DNA of 64,000 bases from Paraburkholderia solitsugae (GTDB lineage Bacteria; Pseudomonadota; Gammaproteobacteria; Burkholderiales; Burkholderiaceae). The stretch is taken from contig NZ_WOEY01000018.1 in assembly GCF_013177695.1 (NCBI RefSeq), positions 1 to 64,000 on the forward strand, read 5' to 3'. A program made the position numbers and the translations under genes. The notes beneath the pieces are model-generated. The model was not told the origin of the DNA. It saw only the letters and a program-made list of their open reading frames with translations, and made no database searches. Below, piece by piece: positions 18,582-27,984 of this stretch. Each line of letters opens with the position of its first letter. Position 1 is the first letter of the stretch.

Positions 18582-19531
18582 TGATCAAGCTCGAATCTCT
18601 CTACGTGCTGGCCGGTTTGATGTTTGCCGCTTTCGCGCTCTTCAATCTGCAAGACCGCTCAAATCCGCGCCGCCTCGTCAACTTTCTGTTCTGGGGCATT
18701 TATGCGATCACCTTCATGTTCGGCGGAGAATTGCCGCATTTCGTGACCGGGTGCCTCGCCATCGCGCTCGCCTTGATCGCCGGTTCCGGCAAGCTCGGCA
18801 AAGGCAAAACAGACAGCAACAGTGAAACGGCCGCCGCGCGCCGCGAAGCAAACGCACGGCGCTTCGGCAGCAAGCTTTTCATACCGGCGCTGCTGATTCC
18901 GGTCATCACCTTGCTCGGCACCTTGACGCTGAAATACGTACCGTTCGTTGAACCGAAGAACGTCACGCTGATTTCGCTGGTGCTAGGCACGCTAGTCGCG
19001 TTCGGCGCGGCGCTGTTCATGTTGCGCGACTCGCCGGTGCACGCATTGAAAGACGCGCGGCACACCATGGATACCGTGGGATGGGCAGCCATTCTGCCGC
19101 AGATGCTGGCCGCTCTCGGCGCGCTGTTTGCGATCGCCGGCGTGGGCCATGTGGTGTCGGATCTCGTGAAAACCTGGATTCCAGTCGACTCCGCTTTCGC
19201 GGTGGTCGCGGCTTATACATTCGGCATGGCGATCTTCACGATGATCATGGGTAACGCGTTCGCCGCTTTTCCGGTGATGACCGCTGGCATTGGTCTGCCA
19301 TTGATCGTCCATCAATTCCACGGCAACCCGGCCATTCTCGGCGCGATCGGCATGCTGTGCGGCTTCTGCGGCACATTGATGACCCCAATGGCCGCCAACT
19401 TCAATATCGTGCCGGCCGCGCTGCTGGAGCTGAAAGACCAGAACGGCGTGATCAAGGCGCAGTGGCCGACCGCTTTACTATTATTGGTCGTCAATACCAT
19501 ACTGTTGTACCTGTTCGTATTCCGCTTCTGA
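18578..19531 (+). CDS. DUF979 membrane protein
   Basis: 317 residues with about eight hydrophobic segments, a charged cytoplasmic loop near 75-100 (KGKTDSNSETAAARREANAR) and a conserved-looking GNAFAAFPVMTAGIGLPL and GFCGTLMTPMAANFN. Start ATG 18578 overlaps the DUF969 stop. Probably forms an inner-membrane transport complex with DUF969. Confidence 0.82.
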   Translation: MMIKLESLYVLAGLMFAAFALFNLQDRSNPRRLVNFLFWGIYAITFMFGGELPHFVTGCLAIALALIAGSGKLGKGKTDSNSETAAARREANARRFGSKLFIPALLIPVITLLGTLTLKYVPFVEPKNVTLISLVLGTLVAFGAALFMLRDSPVHALKDARHTMDTVGWAAILPQMLAALGALFAIAGVGHVVSDLVKTWIPVDSAFAVVAAYTFGMAIFTMIMGNAFAAFPVMTAGIGLPLIVHQFHGNPAILGAIGMLCGFCGTLMTPMAANFNIVPAALLELKDQNGVIKAQWPTALLLLVVNTILLYLFVFRF

Positions 19532-19541
19532 GGAGTCGCCG

Positions 19542-20552
19542 ATGACTGCCCAACTCACGCCCGAATTCGCGTCCAGATTCGCCAATCTCGCCCTCGCCCA
19601 CCTCACGCGCGAGTATCCGAACAAGCTGACCCACTCGCTCGCCGGTCCGCAAGACGTGCAAGGCCCGCGCGCCTTGCATCCAATCTTTTACGGCAGCTAC
19701 GACTGGCATTCATGCGTGCATGGCTACTGGCTGATCCTGCATCTGCTCGACCGCTTTCCGGATCTACCGGAAGCCGCGCGCATCGTCGCGGTGGTCGACG
19801 AGCACTTCACCGAGGCGAATGTGGCCGGTGAGCTTGCGTATCTCGACCTGCCGCACAATCGCGGTTTCGAGCGCCCGTATGGATGGGCATGGCTGCTCGC
19901 GCTGAGCGCGCAACTCCATTCGCTGAAGCTTTCGGAAGCCGCGCGCTGGTCCAAGGTTTTTACGCCGCTTACCGAGACCTTTGTCGACCGCTTCGAGGAA
20001 TTTTTGCCGAAAGCGACCTACCCGTTGCGCGTCGGTACGCACTTCAACATGGCATTCGCGCTTGCGCTCACGCTCGATTTCGCGCGGCAAACTTCGCGTG
20101 AATCGCTTGAGGCGCTGCTGGTGAGAACGGCCGAGCGCTGGTTTTTGAACGACGTCGCTTGCCAGGCATGGGAGCCCGCCGGCGACGAGTTTTTGTCGCC
20201 TTCACTGATGGAAGCGGAGTTGATGCGGCGCGTGTTGCCGCCCGCGCAATTCGTTGAATGGTTCAGGCGCTTTCTGCCGGATCTCGGCGCGAAGAAGCCC
20301 GCCACGCTGTTCGAACCCGTTACCGTGACCGATCGCACCGACGGCAAGATCGCCCACCTGGATGGCCTGAATCTGAGCCGCGCATGGTGCCAGCGGTCGC
20401 TGGCGCGCGCGCTGCCCGCCGGCGACGTGTGCCGGACCCTATTGTGCGAGTCGGCCGAGCGTCATCTCCAGAGCGCCCTGCCACACGTGGCCGGTGACTA
20501 TATGGGCGAACACTGGCTGGGCACGTTCGCCACGCTCGCGCTGGAAGCGTGA
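19542..20552 (+). CDS. DUF2891 family protein
   Basis: 336 residues, no signal peptide. Begins LTPEFASRFANLALAHLTRE and contains HPIFYGSYDWHSCVHGYW, a His/Trp-rich stretch typical of DUF2891, and further DWH/HF motifs suggestive of an alpha/alpha-barrel hydrolase-like fold. The start has TGAGGAG upstream, 10 bases after DUF979, so it belongs to the same operon. Biochemical role unknown; it may process the solute imported by the DUF969/979 pair. Confidence 0.82.
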   Translation: MTAQLTPEFASRFANLALAHLTREYPNKLTHSLAGPQDVQGPRALHPIFYGSYDWHSCVHGYWLILHLLDRFPDLPEAARIVAVVDEHFTEANVAGELAYLDLPHNRGFERPYGWAWLLALSAQLHSLKLSEAARWSKVFTPLTETFVDRFEEFLPKATYPLRVGTHFNMAFALALTLDFARQTSRESLEALLVRTAERWFLNDVACQAWEPAGDEFLSPSLMEAELMRRVLPPAQFVEWFRRFLPDLGAKKPATLFEPVTVTDRTDGKIAHLDGLNLSRAWCQRSLARALPAGDVCRTLLCESAERHLQSALPHVAGDYMGEHWLGTFATLALEA

Positions 20553-20555
20553 TCC

Positions 20556-20584
20556 AGCCGGCAGAGTCCGAGACTCCGCCGGCT
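20556..20584. terminator. Bidirectional hairpin between convergent genes
   Basis: Inverted repeat with 13-bp arms (20556-20568 and 20572-20584, one mismatch) and a CGA loop, directly after the DUF2891 stop and just downstream of the convergent PRC-barrel gene. No clean T tract, so possibly a weak or factor-assisted terminator. Confidence 0.6.
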
Positions 20585-20591
20585 CCGCGCA

Positions 20592-21017
20592 TTACTGGCC
20601 AGTCAGCTTTTTAGGCTTCGGCGGCGTCTGAACCTTGTTGTACTGAAACTCGGGCGTCGCCTTCAAGGCATCTTTGGTCGCACCGGCCAGATAGAAATTC
20701 CCCGAACGGATATCGAGCGCAGCGACAGGCACCGCTACGTCATGCGACGCCACGCCCAGGAATCCGCCGGCAGCGACGATGGCAGCGGACAGCGAGCCGT
20801 CGGGCGCGACCACCAGATCGCGAATCGAACCGATTTTCTCGTTCTGGTCGTTGTACACAGCCTTGCCGAGAATGCTCTTCTTCACACTCCAGCCGCTCAA
20901 CAGCGCGTTCGACTGCTCGACGGTGACGCTCAGGGGTTGCGTACCGGCGACTTGCGCCTGCGCACCAAAACTGGTTGCACCTACCGCGACCACAACAACA
21001 AGTTTGCTCAACGTCAT
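20592..21017 (-). CDS. Exported PRC-barrel domain protein
   Basis: 141 residues from ATG 21017, chosen because GGAG lies eight bases upstream; a GTG three codons earlier is too close to it. Signal peptide MTLSKLVVVVAVGATSFGAQA, then a PRC-barrel-like domain at about 45-115 (SILGKAVYNDQNEKIGSIRD, LDIRSGNFYLAGAT). A basic tail KPKKLTGQ ends the protein. PRC-barrel exported proteins of this type are common in Burkholderia; the function is unknown. Confidence 0.8.
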   Translation of the reverse strand: MTLSKLVVVVAVGATSFGAQAQVAGTQPLSVTVEQSNALLSGWSVKKSILGKAVYNDQNEKIGSIRDLVVAPDGSLSAAIVAAGGFLGVASHDVAVPVAALDIRSGNFYLAGATKDALKATPEFQYNKVQTPPKPKKLTGQ

Positions 21018-21237
21018 ATCCTTCACTCCGTTCTTAGTAGACTTGACCGGCGCGGGGTCTGCGCCGAAGGAATCGCTGCAAAACGATCATACAGACTACG
21101 CGGCGCGGCTGCATCCAGCCCGGCCATACGAACGAACCCAACACGCATCGCTGCCGCGGAGAAAGGTGAAGAGCGCGGCCCAAAGCGCATAACGGTAAAA
21201 TCAAGCCAGGCGATGACGCCCGTTTAGAGGTGGAAGT

Positions 21238-23604
21238 TTGACTGAGCTTGAACAGGGTTTCATTTTGACCCGACATTGGCGGGATACGCCCGCCGGCACG
21301 GAAGTGGATTTCTGGCTGGCAACAGACGGCGGGCCCCGTCACATCCGCCTGCGCCCTCAGCCTTCGGTGGCGTTCATTCCGGCTGAACACCGCGAGCGCG
21401 CCGAAACGATCCTGCGCCGTGAAGCGCCGCTCGATCTGCGTCCGCTCGACCTGTGCGACTTCCACCATCGGCCGGTGATGGGGCTTTACTGCCAGCAGTA
21501 CCGGCAGTTGACCGGATTCGAGAAACGTCTGAAGCAAGGCGGCGTCGATGTCTACGAGGCCGACATTTTCCCGCCTGAGCGCTACATGATGGAGCGCTTC
21601 ATCACCGCGCCGGTGTGGTTCGGCGGCGCCGCACAGCATGGCGGCCCGCTTCTGAACGGCGAATTGAAGCCGGCTACGAATTACCGTCCGCAGTTAAAGC
21701 TGGTGTCGCTCGATATCGAAACCAGCGCGCATGCGGAGCTCTATTCCATCGCGCTCGAAGGTTGCGGGCAGCGTCAGGTCTATATGCTGGGGCCGCCGAA
21801 CGGCGAGCCCAGCGGTGTGGACTTCGACCTCGAATACTGCGAAACCCGCGCCCAGTTGCTCGAAAAACTGAACATGTGGCTGGAGCGGCACGACCCCGAC
21901 GCGATCATCGGCTGGAACCTCGTGCAGTTCGATCTGCGTGTGCTGCAGCAGCACGCCGAACGATATCGCGTGCCGCTGCGGCTGGGCCGCGGCGGCGCGG
22001 TGATGGAATGGCGTGAGCACGGCCACAAACAGAACCATTTCTTCGCGGGCGCCACGGGAAGACTGATCATCGACGGTATCGAAGCGTTGCGCTCCGCAAC
22101 GTGGAGTTTCCCCTCGTTCAGCCTCGAATATGTCTCGCGCTCGGTGTTAGGCGTTGGCAAGTCGATTGACAATCCGTACCAGCGCATGGATGAAATCCAG
22201 CGCCGCTTCGATGAGGACAAGCCCGCACTGGCGCACTACAACCTGAAGGATTGCGAGCTGGTCACACGCATCTTTGCGAAGACCGAGTTGCTGCATTTTC
22301 TGTTGGAGCGCGCGACGGTCACCGGTCTGCCTGCGGATCGCAGCGGCGGATCGGTCGCGGCGTTCACGCACTTGTATATGCCGCGGATGCATCGGCAAGG
22401 CTACGTCGCACCGAATCTCGGTGACGTAGCCGGTGCCGCGAGCCCCGGGGGTTTCGTAATGGACTCACGGCCCGGGCTCTACGATTCCGTCCTGGTGCTC
22501 GACTACAAGAGCCTGTACCCGTCGATCATCCGCACGTTTCTGATCGACCCGGTGGGTCTTGTGGAAGGCATGCGGAATCCCGGCGACGATCAATCGGTGC
22601 CGGGCTTTCTCGGCGCACGCTTCTCGCGCAGCCGCCATTGCTTGCCGTCGATCGTCGGCCAGGTGTGGCAAGCGCGCGAAACAGCCAAACGCGAGCACAA
22701 CAAGCCGCTTTCGCAGGCGTTGAAGATCATCATGAACGCCTTTTACGGTGTGCTCGGATCCACAGTTTGCCGGTTCTTCGACCCGCGTCTCGCGTCGTCG
22801 ATCACCATGCGTGGCCATGAAATCATGCACGCCACGCGTGAGCTGATCCAGACGCAAGGTTACGAGGTCATTTACGGCGACACGGATTCGACTTTCGTGT
22901 GGCTGAAGCACGCGCATAGCGAGGAAGCGGCGAGCCGCATTGGGCGCGCGCTCGTCGAGCATATCAACGCGTGGTGGAAGCAGAATCTGCAGGCGCGTTT
23001 CGGGCTCGACAGTGCGCTCGAACTGCAATTCGAGCGGCATTACGCGCGCTTTTTCATGCCGACGATTCGCGGCGCCGAGGAAGGCAGCAAGAAACGCTAC
23101 GCAGGCTTGACCGTTCTGCCGGACGGCAGCGAGGACATCGTCTACAAGGGGCTCGAAACGGTGCGGACCGACTGGACGCCGCTCGCCCAGCAGTTTCAGC
23201 AGGAGCTCTACCGGCGAATCTTCAAGCAACAGCCGTATCAGGATTATGTGCGCGACTACGTGCGCGATACGCTTGACGGGAAACTGGACGATCAGCTCGT
23301 GTACCGCAAGCGGCTGCGCAGGCCGCTTAGCGAATACGAGCGCAACGTGCCGCCGCACGTGCGCGCGGCACGTGTGGCCGACGACTTCAATCGGCAACAG
23401 GGACGGCCGTTGCAGTACCAGAACGGCGGCTGGATCAGCTACGTGATGACGACCGCCGGACCGGAACCGCTCGAAACCTTGCGCTCGGCGATCGACTACG
23501 AACACTATCTGACACGGCAGTTGCAACCGGTCGCCGACGCGATCCTACCCCTATTGCACGATGACTTTACGACCTTGACGTCGGGGCAGAAGCAGTTGTT
23601 CTGA
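21238..23604 (+). CDS. polB: DNA polymerase II (family B)
   Basis: 788 residues, the size of bacterial Pol II. Exonuclease motifs: SLDIETS (Asp159, Glu161), GWNLVQFDL and YNLKDCELV. Polymerase motif A is [10 protein letters not shown] (from Asp422), motif [14 protein letters not shown] and motif C YGDTDS (546-551), so both activities look intact. The probable start is the TTG at 21238 with AGGTGG upstream; no better ATG exists. Pol II is a damage-inducible polymerase for lesion bypass and fork restart. I did not find a clear LexA box upstream by eye. Confidence 0.93.
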   Translation: MTELEQGFILTRHWRDTPAGTEVDFWLATDGGPRHIRLRPQPSVAFIPAEHRERAETILRREAPLDLRPLDLCDFHHRPVMGLYCQQYRQLTGFEKRLKQGGVDVYEADIFPPERYMMERFITAPVWFGGAAQHGGPLLNGELKPATNYRPQLKLVSLDIETSAHAELYSIALEGCGQRQVYMLGPPNGEPSGVDFDLEYCETRAQLLEKLNMWLERHDPDAIIGWNLVQFDLRVLQQHAERYRVPLRLGRGGAVMEWREHGHKQNHFFAGATGRLIIDGIEALRSATWSFPSFSLEYVSRSVLGVGKSIDNPYQRMDEIQRRFDEDKPALAHYNLKDCELVTRIFAKTELLHFLLERATVTGLPADRSGGSVAAFTHLYMPRMHRQGYVAPNLGDVAGAASPGGFVMDSRPGLYDSVLVLDYKSLYPSIIRTFLIDPVGLVEGMRNPGDDQSVPGFLGARFSRSRHCLPSIVGQVWQARETAKREHNKPLSQALKIIMNAFYGVLGSTVCRFFDPRLASSITMRGHEIMHATRELIQTQGYEVIYGDTDSTFVWLKHAHSEEAASRIGRALVEHINAWWKQNLQARFGLDSALELQFERHYARFFMPTIRGAEEGSKKRYAGLTVLPDGSEDIVYKGLETVRTDWTPLAQQFQQELYRRIFKQQPYQDYVRDYVRDTLDGKLDDQLVYRKRLRRPLSEYERNVPPHVRAARVADDFNRQQGRPLQYQNGGWISYVMTTAGPEPLETLRSAIDYEHYLTRQLQPVADAILPLLHDDFTTLTSGQKQLF

Positions 23605-23630
23605 CTCCGCCGTCACTCGCTTGACCGGCC

Positions 23631-24752
23631 TCAGAAGCTAGTGCGCAAACCGATGCGTGCAAGCGTCTGCGACCGGTTGCTCGCCGCGCCGTCCGGTTGC
23701 AACAAGCCGTTGATCCACGCTTGCGTCACTGACGCGTCGCCGCCCGCACGCTGATAAATCGCTTCAACGTAACCGGTGGTGCGCTTCGAGAAGTTGTATT
23801 GCAGCGCCGTGGTGATTTGCTGCGCTTTGTTGTCCAGCAGCACGTCGTTGCCTTTCATGTACGTATAGTCAAGACCGAGGGTCCAGGCCCCGGAGATCGT
23901 CCACGCCGCGCCGCCCTTGTAGACATTGATCGTCGCGCCACTCGCGGTATTTTTCGTGTTCGTGTAGAGCAGCATCGCCAGCACGCTGCCGAAGTTATAG
24001 TGCGCACCCGCGCCGAAGTTACGGATGCCGTCGTGACCGTTGCCCAGTTGCGGATATTTCACTTCGACGTACGCCGCACCCACGCCCAGCGGACCGTTCG
24101 CATAGTTCGCACCGAAGCTCATGGTCGAGTCTTCGGAAAACGAACCGGGCACTCCGCCAAACCCATAGAGTGCGCCGAAAGTGAAACCCGAGATATCTGG
24201 GCTGCGATACTTGACCGAGTTCGCCACCCGCGTCGCGCCCGCCATCCGGTCGAAATCGAACGAGCCGGTCGGATTGTTCGGCACGCCCAGCGCGGTAAAC
24301 GGCCCCTGACGAAAATCGTAGATCCCGCCGAACAGGAACGCGCCGTCATACAGCCCGAGCGTCAGCGTCTCGAACATGAAGTCGTACTGGTTGCCGAACG
24401 TCAGTGAACCGAAGCGATCGTTGGTAAGTCCGACCAGGGCAGTGCGGTTGAAAAGCTGCCCCGCGCCGGGAGTGGTCGCGCCGCTGCCCAGATCGAACTG
24501 CGACGTGAGTTCGAAGATCGCCTTGTTGCCACCGCCCAGGTCTTCGCTGCCTTTGAAGGTCAGCAGATCCGGCGATAGCACGCCGCTGTCGAACAACGTC
24601 GCCGCGCCCCCATGCTGGTTGTTCACGTACGTCACGCCCGCATCGATCACGCCTTGCAGTGTCACGCTGCTTTGCGCGCTTGCGAAGCCCGGCGCCATCA
24701 ACGCGACCGTGCAGCCTGCTATCGAAAAGCGCTTCGACTTAGTCTTCTTCAT
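23631..24752 (-). CDS. Gram-negative general porin (OmpC/Burkholderia type)
   Basis: 373 residues with a signal peptide ending FASAQSSVTLQGVIDAGVTY, the classical start of beta-proteobacterial trimeric porins, GNQYDFMFETLTLG in the loop region and a terminal Phe (IGLRTSF). Forms an outer-membrane diffusion channel. It follows the Rieske ferredoxin gene by 11 bases, so it appears to be the last gene of the hydroquinone operon and could admit aromatic substrates. Confidence 0.9.
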   Translation of the reverse strand: MKKTKSKRFSIAGCTVALMAPGFASAQSSVTLQGVIDAGVTYVNNQHGGAATLFDSGVLSPDLLTFKGSEDLGGGNKAIFELTSQFDLGSGATTPGAGQLFNRTALVGLTNDRFGSLTFGNQYDFMFETLTLGLYDGAFLFGGIYDFRQGPFTALGVPNNPTGSFDFDRMAGATRVANSVKYRSPDISGFTFGALYGFGGVPGSFSEDSTMSFGANYANGPLGVGAAYVEVKYPQLGNGHDGIRNFGAGAHYNFGSVLAMLLYTNTKNTASGATINVYKGGAAWTISGAWTLGLDYTYMKGNDVLLDNKAQQITTALQYNFSKRTTGYVEAIYQRAGGDASVTQAWINGLLQPDGAASNRSQTLARIGLRTSF

Positions 24753-24763
24753 GCCAGTCTCCT

Positions 24764-25117
24764 TCAGTCGTTGTTGAATATATTTCGCTGCTCAATTCGA
24801 ATGGGAACGCGCGTGAGCGCCGCCCCCTGACACGGACCGTCGATGCACAAGCCGTCGTCGAAACGGAACATCGCGCTGTGATGCGCGCACATCAGCAGTT
24901 CCGCGTCGTAGGCCCAGAACGTGTTCGGCTCGTAGTTCAGCGGAATCGAAAAGTGCGGGCACAGGTTGCGATAGGCCCAGGCGTCGTCGCCCCGGCGCAA
25001 CACGACGATGCCTGGTGCGCCGGTTTGCTCAGCGGCAATTTCCAGCGCGCCGCCATCGGGAATATCGTCGAGCGTGCACAGAAAGCCCGCTTGAGGTTCG
25101 GGACTCGCCGCGTTCAT
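24764..25117 (-). CDS. Rieske [2Fe-2S] ferredoxin
   Basis: 117 residues from ATG 25117, which has GGAGG eight bases upstream; the GTG one codon before is less likely. The Rieske ligands are Cys53-Pro-His55 and Cys77-x2-His80 (NLCPHFS and LMCAHHSAMF). No membrane anchor, so it is a soluble electron carrier. No reductase or oxygenase alpha subunit is encoded nearby. Located between the intradiol dioxygenase and the porin; it may keep the operon's iron dioxygenases reduced or serve a distant ring hydroxylase (inference). Confidence 0.87.
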   Translation of the reverse strand: MNAASPEPQAGFLCTLDDIPDGGALEIAAEQTGAPGIVVLRRGDDAWAYRNLCPHFSIPLNYEPNTFWAYDAELLMCAHHSAMFRFDDGLCIDGPCQGAALTRVPIRIEQRNIFNND

Positions 25118-25129
25118 CACGTGGCCTCC

Positions 25130-25993
25130 TCACGCGTGTCGTTGACTCAGCACGAAGTCGCGCTGGACTTCGAAGAACGGGCTCGGCAAATCCCACTGCC
25201 TCGCAGCAGCCGCGCTGTCGTTCACCACGTAGTCGATGACGAGCGACGGCTTCGCGCCGAACACCGCGTCAGATTCGACATATGGGTCACCGGCGGAATA
25301 CAGCGCGGTCGTGAGTGTCTCGTAGCCAGGGGCCTCGATCAGGAAGTGAACGTGAGCGGGCCGCATCGGATGACGTCCGGTCGCCATCAGCATCTGTCCG
25401 ACCGGGCCGTCGGTCGGAATCGGATAGCTGGTGGGCTTGATGGTTCTGAACGCGTATTCGCCGTTCGGCCCCGAACGGAATTTGCCGCGCAGATTGCTCT
25501 CGGGCTGATCGGGGTCCTGACCTTCGTACATGCCGTTATTCGCCGTCTCCCACACCTCGATCAGCGCGCCGGCCACCGGCGCGCCACGATCATCGACGAG
25601 GCGGCCATGAATCAGCGCCGGCTCGCCTTCGGTGCGCGCGATGTTGGCGCCGAAATCTTCATCCTTTGCGCCTTCGCGATAGAACGGGCCAAGCAGGGTG
25701 CTCTCGGTGGTATCGCCGCCGCGCCCGTGGTTGATCGCATCGACCATGATCGACAGGCCCAGCGTGTCCGACAGCAGAATGAACTCCTGGCGGATGCCGC
25801 TGCACTTGTTGCCGGTCGCGGTCAGGAATTCGATGCCGCGGCGCCATTCGTCACCGGTCAGATCGACCTCGCTGGCAAAGGCATGGAGATGTTTCACCAG
25901 CGCGGTCATGATCTGCTTCAGACGGAGATCGGTACAGCCGGCAAAGGTCTTGAGTACGTTCTGCGTCAAGGGATGGACAGTTTCGTCGTTCAT
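25130..25993 (-). CDS. Intradiol dioxygenase, hydroxyquinol 1,2-dioxygenase type
   Basis: 287 residues. Non-haem Fe(III) ligands expected of intradiol enzymes are visible: Tyr156 (GMYEGQD), Tyr190 (SYPIP), His214 and His216 (RPAHVHF), with a helical N-terminal dimer domain (about 1-100). The QDPDQPESNLRGKF stretch and the neighbourhood of maleylacetate reductase favour hydroxyquinol (1,2,4-benzenetriol) rather than catechol. The product would be maleylacetate, the substrate of the reductase at 30767. Corresponds to hapG in position and type. Catechol 1,2-dioxygenase is the alternative. Confidence 0.87.
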   Translation of the reverse strand: MNDETVHPLTQNVLKTFAGCTDLRLKQIMTALVKHLHAFASEVDLTGDEWRRGIEFLTATGNKCSGIRQEFILLSDTLGLSIMVDAINHGRGGDTTESTLLGPFYREGAKDEDFGANIARTEGEPALIHGRLVDDRGAPVAGALIEVWETANNGMYEGQDPDQPESNLRGKFRSGPNGEYAFRTIKPTSYPIPTDGPVGQMLMATGRHPMRPAHVHFLIEAPGYETLTTALYSAGDPYVESDAVFGAKPSLVIDYVVNDSAAAARQWDLPSPFFEVQRDFVLSQRHA

Positions 25994-26001
25994 GGTCGGC
26001 C

Positions 26002-27108
26002 TCATGCGCGGTGGGGAGCCGACGGCGCATCGACGGAATCGGTCGATGCATCGTGCGGTGAATCTGGCTGTGAATCTGGCTTTGAAGCGCCGGCGTCGGC
26101 AAACACGACGCGCCGCCCCACCGGGAACAATTGCAGGCCGTAGCGGCGTGACACGAAGCCCCACAGCCCTTGCGGAAAGAACATCGTCACAACGATCGCC
26201 AGCGCGCCGAGTCCGATCAGATACCAGGTGCCGAAGTCGGAGAGGAACTGGTTCAGCAGGAAGAAGATCAGCGCACCAACAATCGGTCCTTCGAGCGTGC
26301 CGAGACCGCCGATCATCACGATAAAAATACCGAATGCGGTCCAGTTCACCGAGAAGGCCGCGTCCGGCGAAATACGCAGGTTGCCGACGAAATACAGGCC
26401 ACCGGCCAACGCCGTGCCGCACGCGGACACCAGGTAGACGAGCAACCGCGCACGCTTCACGTCGACGCCCTGGCTGCTGGCCGCCACCGCGTTGTCGCGC
26501 ATCGCGGTCAAGGCGAGACCGGCTTTGGAGCGCAGGAACAGATACAACAAGCCGATCGCCGCTGCGACAATAGCCAAAGCAAGCCATAACGTCAGCGATT
26601 CACGCAGCGCACGCGGCACGTCCTGCAGCGCGGTGAGGCTGGTGCCGGAGCCGCCGCCGAGCACCGACACGTTTGCGACCGTCAGCCGGAACACTTCCGC
26701 GATCACCCATGTGCCGATGGCGAAGTAGCCGCCTTCCAGCCGGAACGCCACCAGCGATAAGGGAATCGCCACGATTGTCGCGATCATCGCCGCGATCGGC
26801 ACCGCAACGAACGGCGAGAGTCCGCAATAGTTCGCGAGAATCAGCATCCCGTAGCCGCCGATCCCGAAGAACGCCTGCTGGCCGATCGACACCATCCCGC
26901 CATAGCCCGCCAGCAGATTCCACATCAACGCGAACACCAGGTACGACGCGAGTTGCACGAAGTCGCGCATCGCATCGCGCCCGGCCCACCATGGCGCGCT
27001 CGCCACCGCCAGCGCGAGGATCAGCAGCACGATCACCGCCACGCGGCTCGCACGGGTCGCGCGCCGCACTTCGAAGCCCCCTGCGGGCCGGTTCATATGC
27101 ATCGTCAT
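26002..27108 (-). CDS. ABC transporter permease, LivM type
   Basis: 368 residues with about 10 membrane segments and the family stretch NLLAGYGGMVSIGQQAFFGIGGY. ATG 27108 is chosen for GAGG six bases upstream; ATGs at 27102 and 27096 are possible. A Ser/Asp-rich hydrophilic tail of roughly 35 residues (PDSQPDSPHDASTDSVDAP) is unusual. Inner-membrane subunit of the Liv-type importer in this operon. Confidence 0.9.
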   Translation of the reverse strand: MTMHMNRPAGGFEVRRATRASRVAVIVLLILALAVASAPWWAGRDAMRDFVQLASYLVFALMWNLLAGYGGMVSIGQQAFFGIGGYGMLILANYCGLSPFVAVPIAAMIATIVAIPLSLVAFRLEGGYFAIGTWVIAEVFRLTVANVSVLGGGSGTSLTALQDVPRALRESLTLWLALAIVAAAIGLLYLFLRSKAGLALTAMRDNAVAASSQGVDVKRARLLVYLVSACGTALAGGLYFVGNLRISPDAAFSVNWTAFGIFIVMIGGLGTLEGPIVGALIFFLLNQFLSDFGTWYLIGLGALAIVVTMFFPQGLWGFVSRRYGLQLFPVGRRVVFADAGASKPDSQPDSPHDASTDSVDAPSAPHRA

Positions 27109-27117
27109 GTCGAGCCT

Positions 27118-27984
27118 CTATGCGGTTTTGGGCAGCAAGCCCTGCGGCCGGGCCACCAGCACGCCAAGAAACACCACGTGGCCGAGCCAGATACCCCAGC
27201 CGGGATCGAAGTAAAAACCCACCTGTTGCGCAATCCCGAGCGCCATGCCGCCGACGAAGGTGCCCCAGAACGAGCCCATTCCGCCGATGATTACCGCTTC
27301 GAACGCGTACAGCAGCAAGGCCGGGCCATCGGTCGGCGACACCGCGGTGCGCATCGAATACAGCGCGGCGGCGACCGCGATCAGCACGAACGCGATGCCC
27401 ATCGCAAGCGCATAGGTACGGCGGTACGAGACGCCCATCAGTTGCACGATCTCGCGGTCGTCGGAGGTGGCGCGAAACGCGCGGCCAAGCGGCGTGCGGC
27501 CGAACAGCCACTGCATGGCGAAGGCGAGCGCAACGGTCGCCACCAGCGTGACGAGCGGCAGATAGCCCAACGTCACGCCGCCCGCGAGCGTGATGCTCTG
27601 CGACTCGAAACTGCCCGTTGCGACCGAACGCGGATCGGCGGAGAACACCTGTTGCAGCACGTTCTGGATCACGATCGACAAGCCGAACGTGACGATCAGC
27701 GACGGCAAGGGATCCCGGCTGCTGACCCGGTTGAGAATCGCGTATTGCACCGCATAGCCCGTGCCGAATGCGATCACGAGCAGCAGCACCAGCGAGACGG
27801 CGAGCGGCACATGCGCGTAGTTCGTCAAGGCGAACAGCACGAACGCCAGCAACACAATGAAGTCGCCGTGCGCGGTGTTGGTGAGCCGCATCACGCCGAA
27901 CACCAGCGACTGGCCCATCGCGAAGAGCCCATACAGGGCGCCCAACAGCACGCCCTGCACGACGATATTGATGAATGTGTTCAT
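27118..27984 (-). CDS. ABC transporter permease, LivH type
   Basis: 288 residues, about eight membrane segments, opening FINIVVQGVLLGALYGLFAM and carrying TNTAHGDFIVL, both typical of LivH. The start overlaps the LivF stop (ATGA), and LivM follows by 9 bases. Pairs with LivM to form the channel. Confidence 0.9.
   Translation of the reverse strand: MNTFINIVVQGVLLGALYGLFAMGQSLVFGVMRLTNTAHGDFIVLLAFVLFALTNYAHVPLAVSLVLLLVIAFGTGYAVQYAILNRVSSRDPLPSLIVTFGLSIVIQNVLQQVFSADPRSVATGSFESQSITLAGGVTLGYLPLVTLVATVALAFAMQWLFGRTPLGRAFRATSDDREIVQLMGVSYRRTYALAMGIAFVLIAVAAALYSMRTAVSPTDGPALLLYAFEAVIIGGMGSFWGTFVGGMALGIAQQVGFYFDPGWGIWLGHVVFLGVLVARPQGLLPKTA

Noticed and set aside
22465..23526. Minus-strand frame of 353 codons
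   Set aside because: Antisense to the polymerase domain of polB, whose motifs A, B and C are intact.
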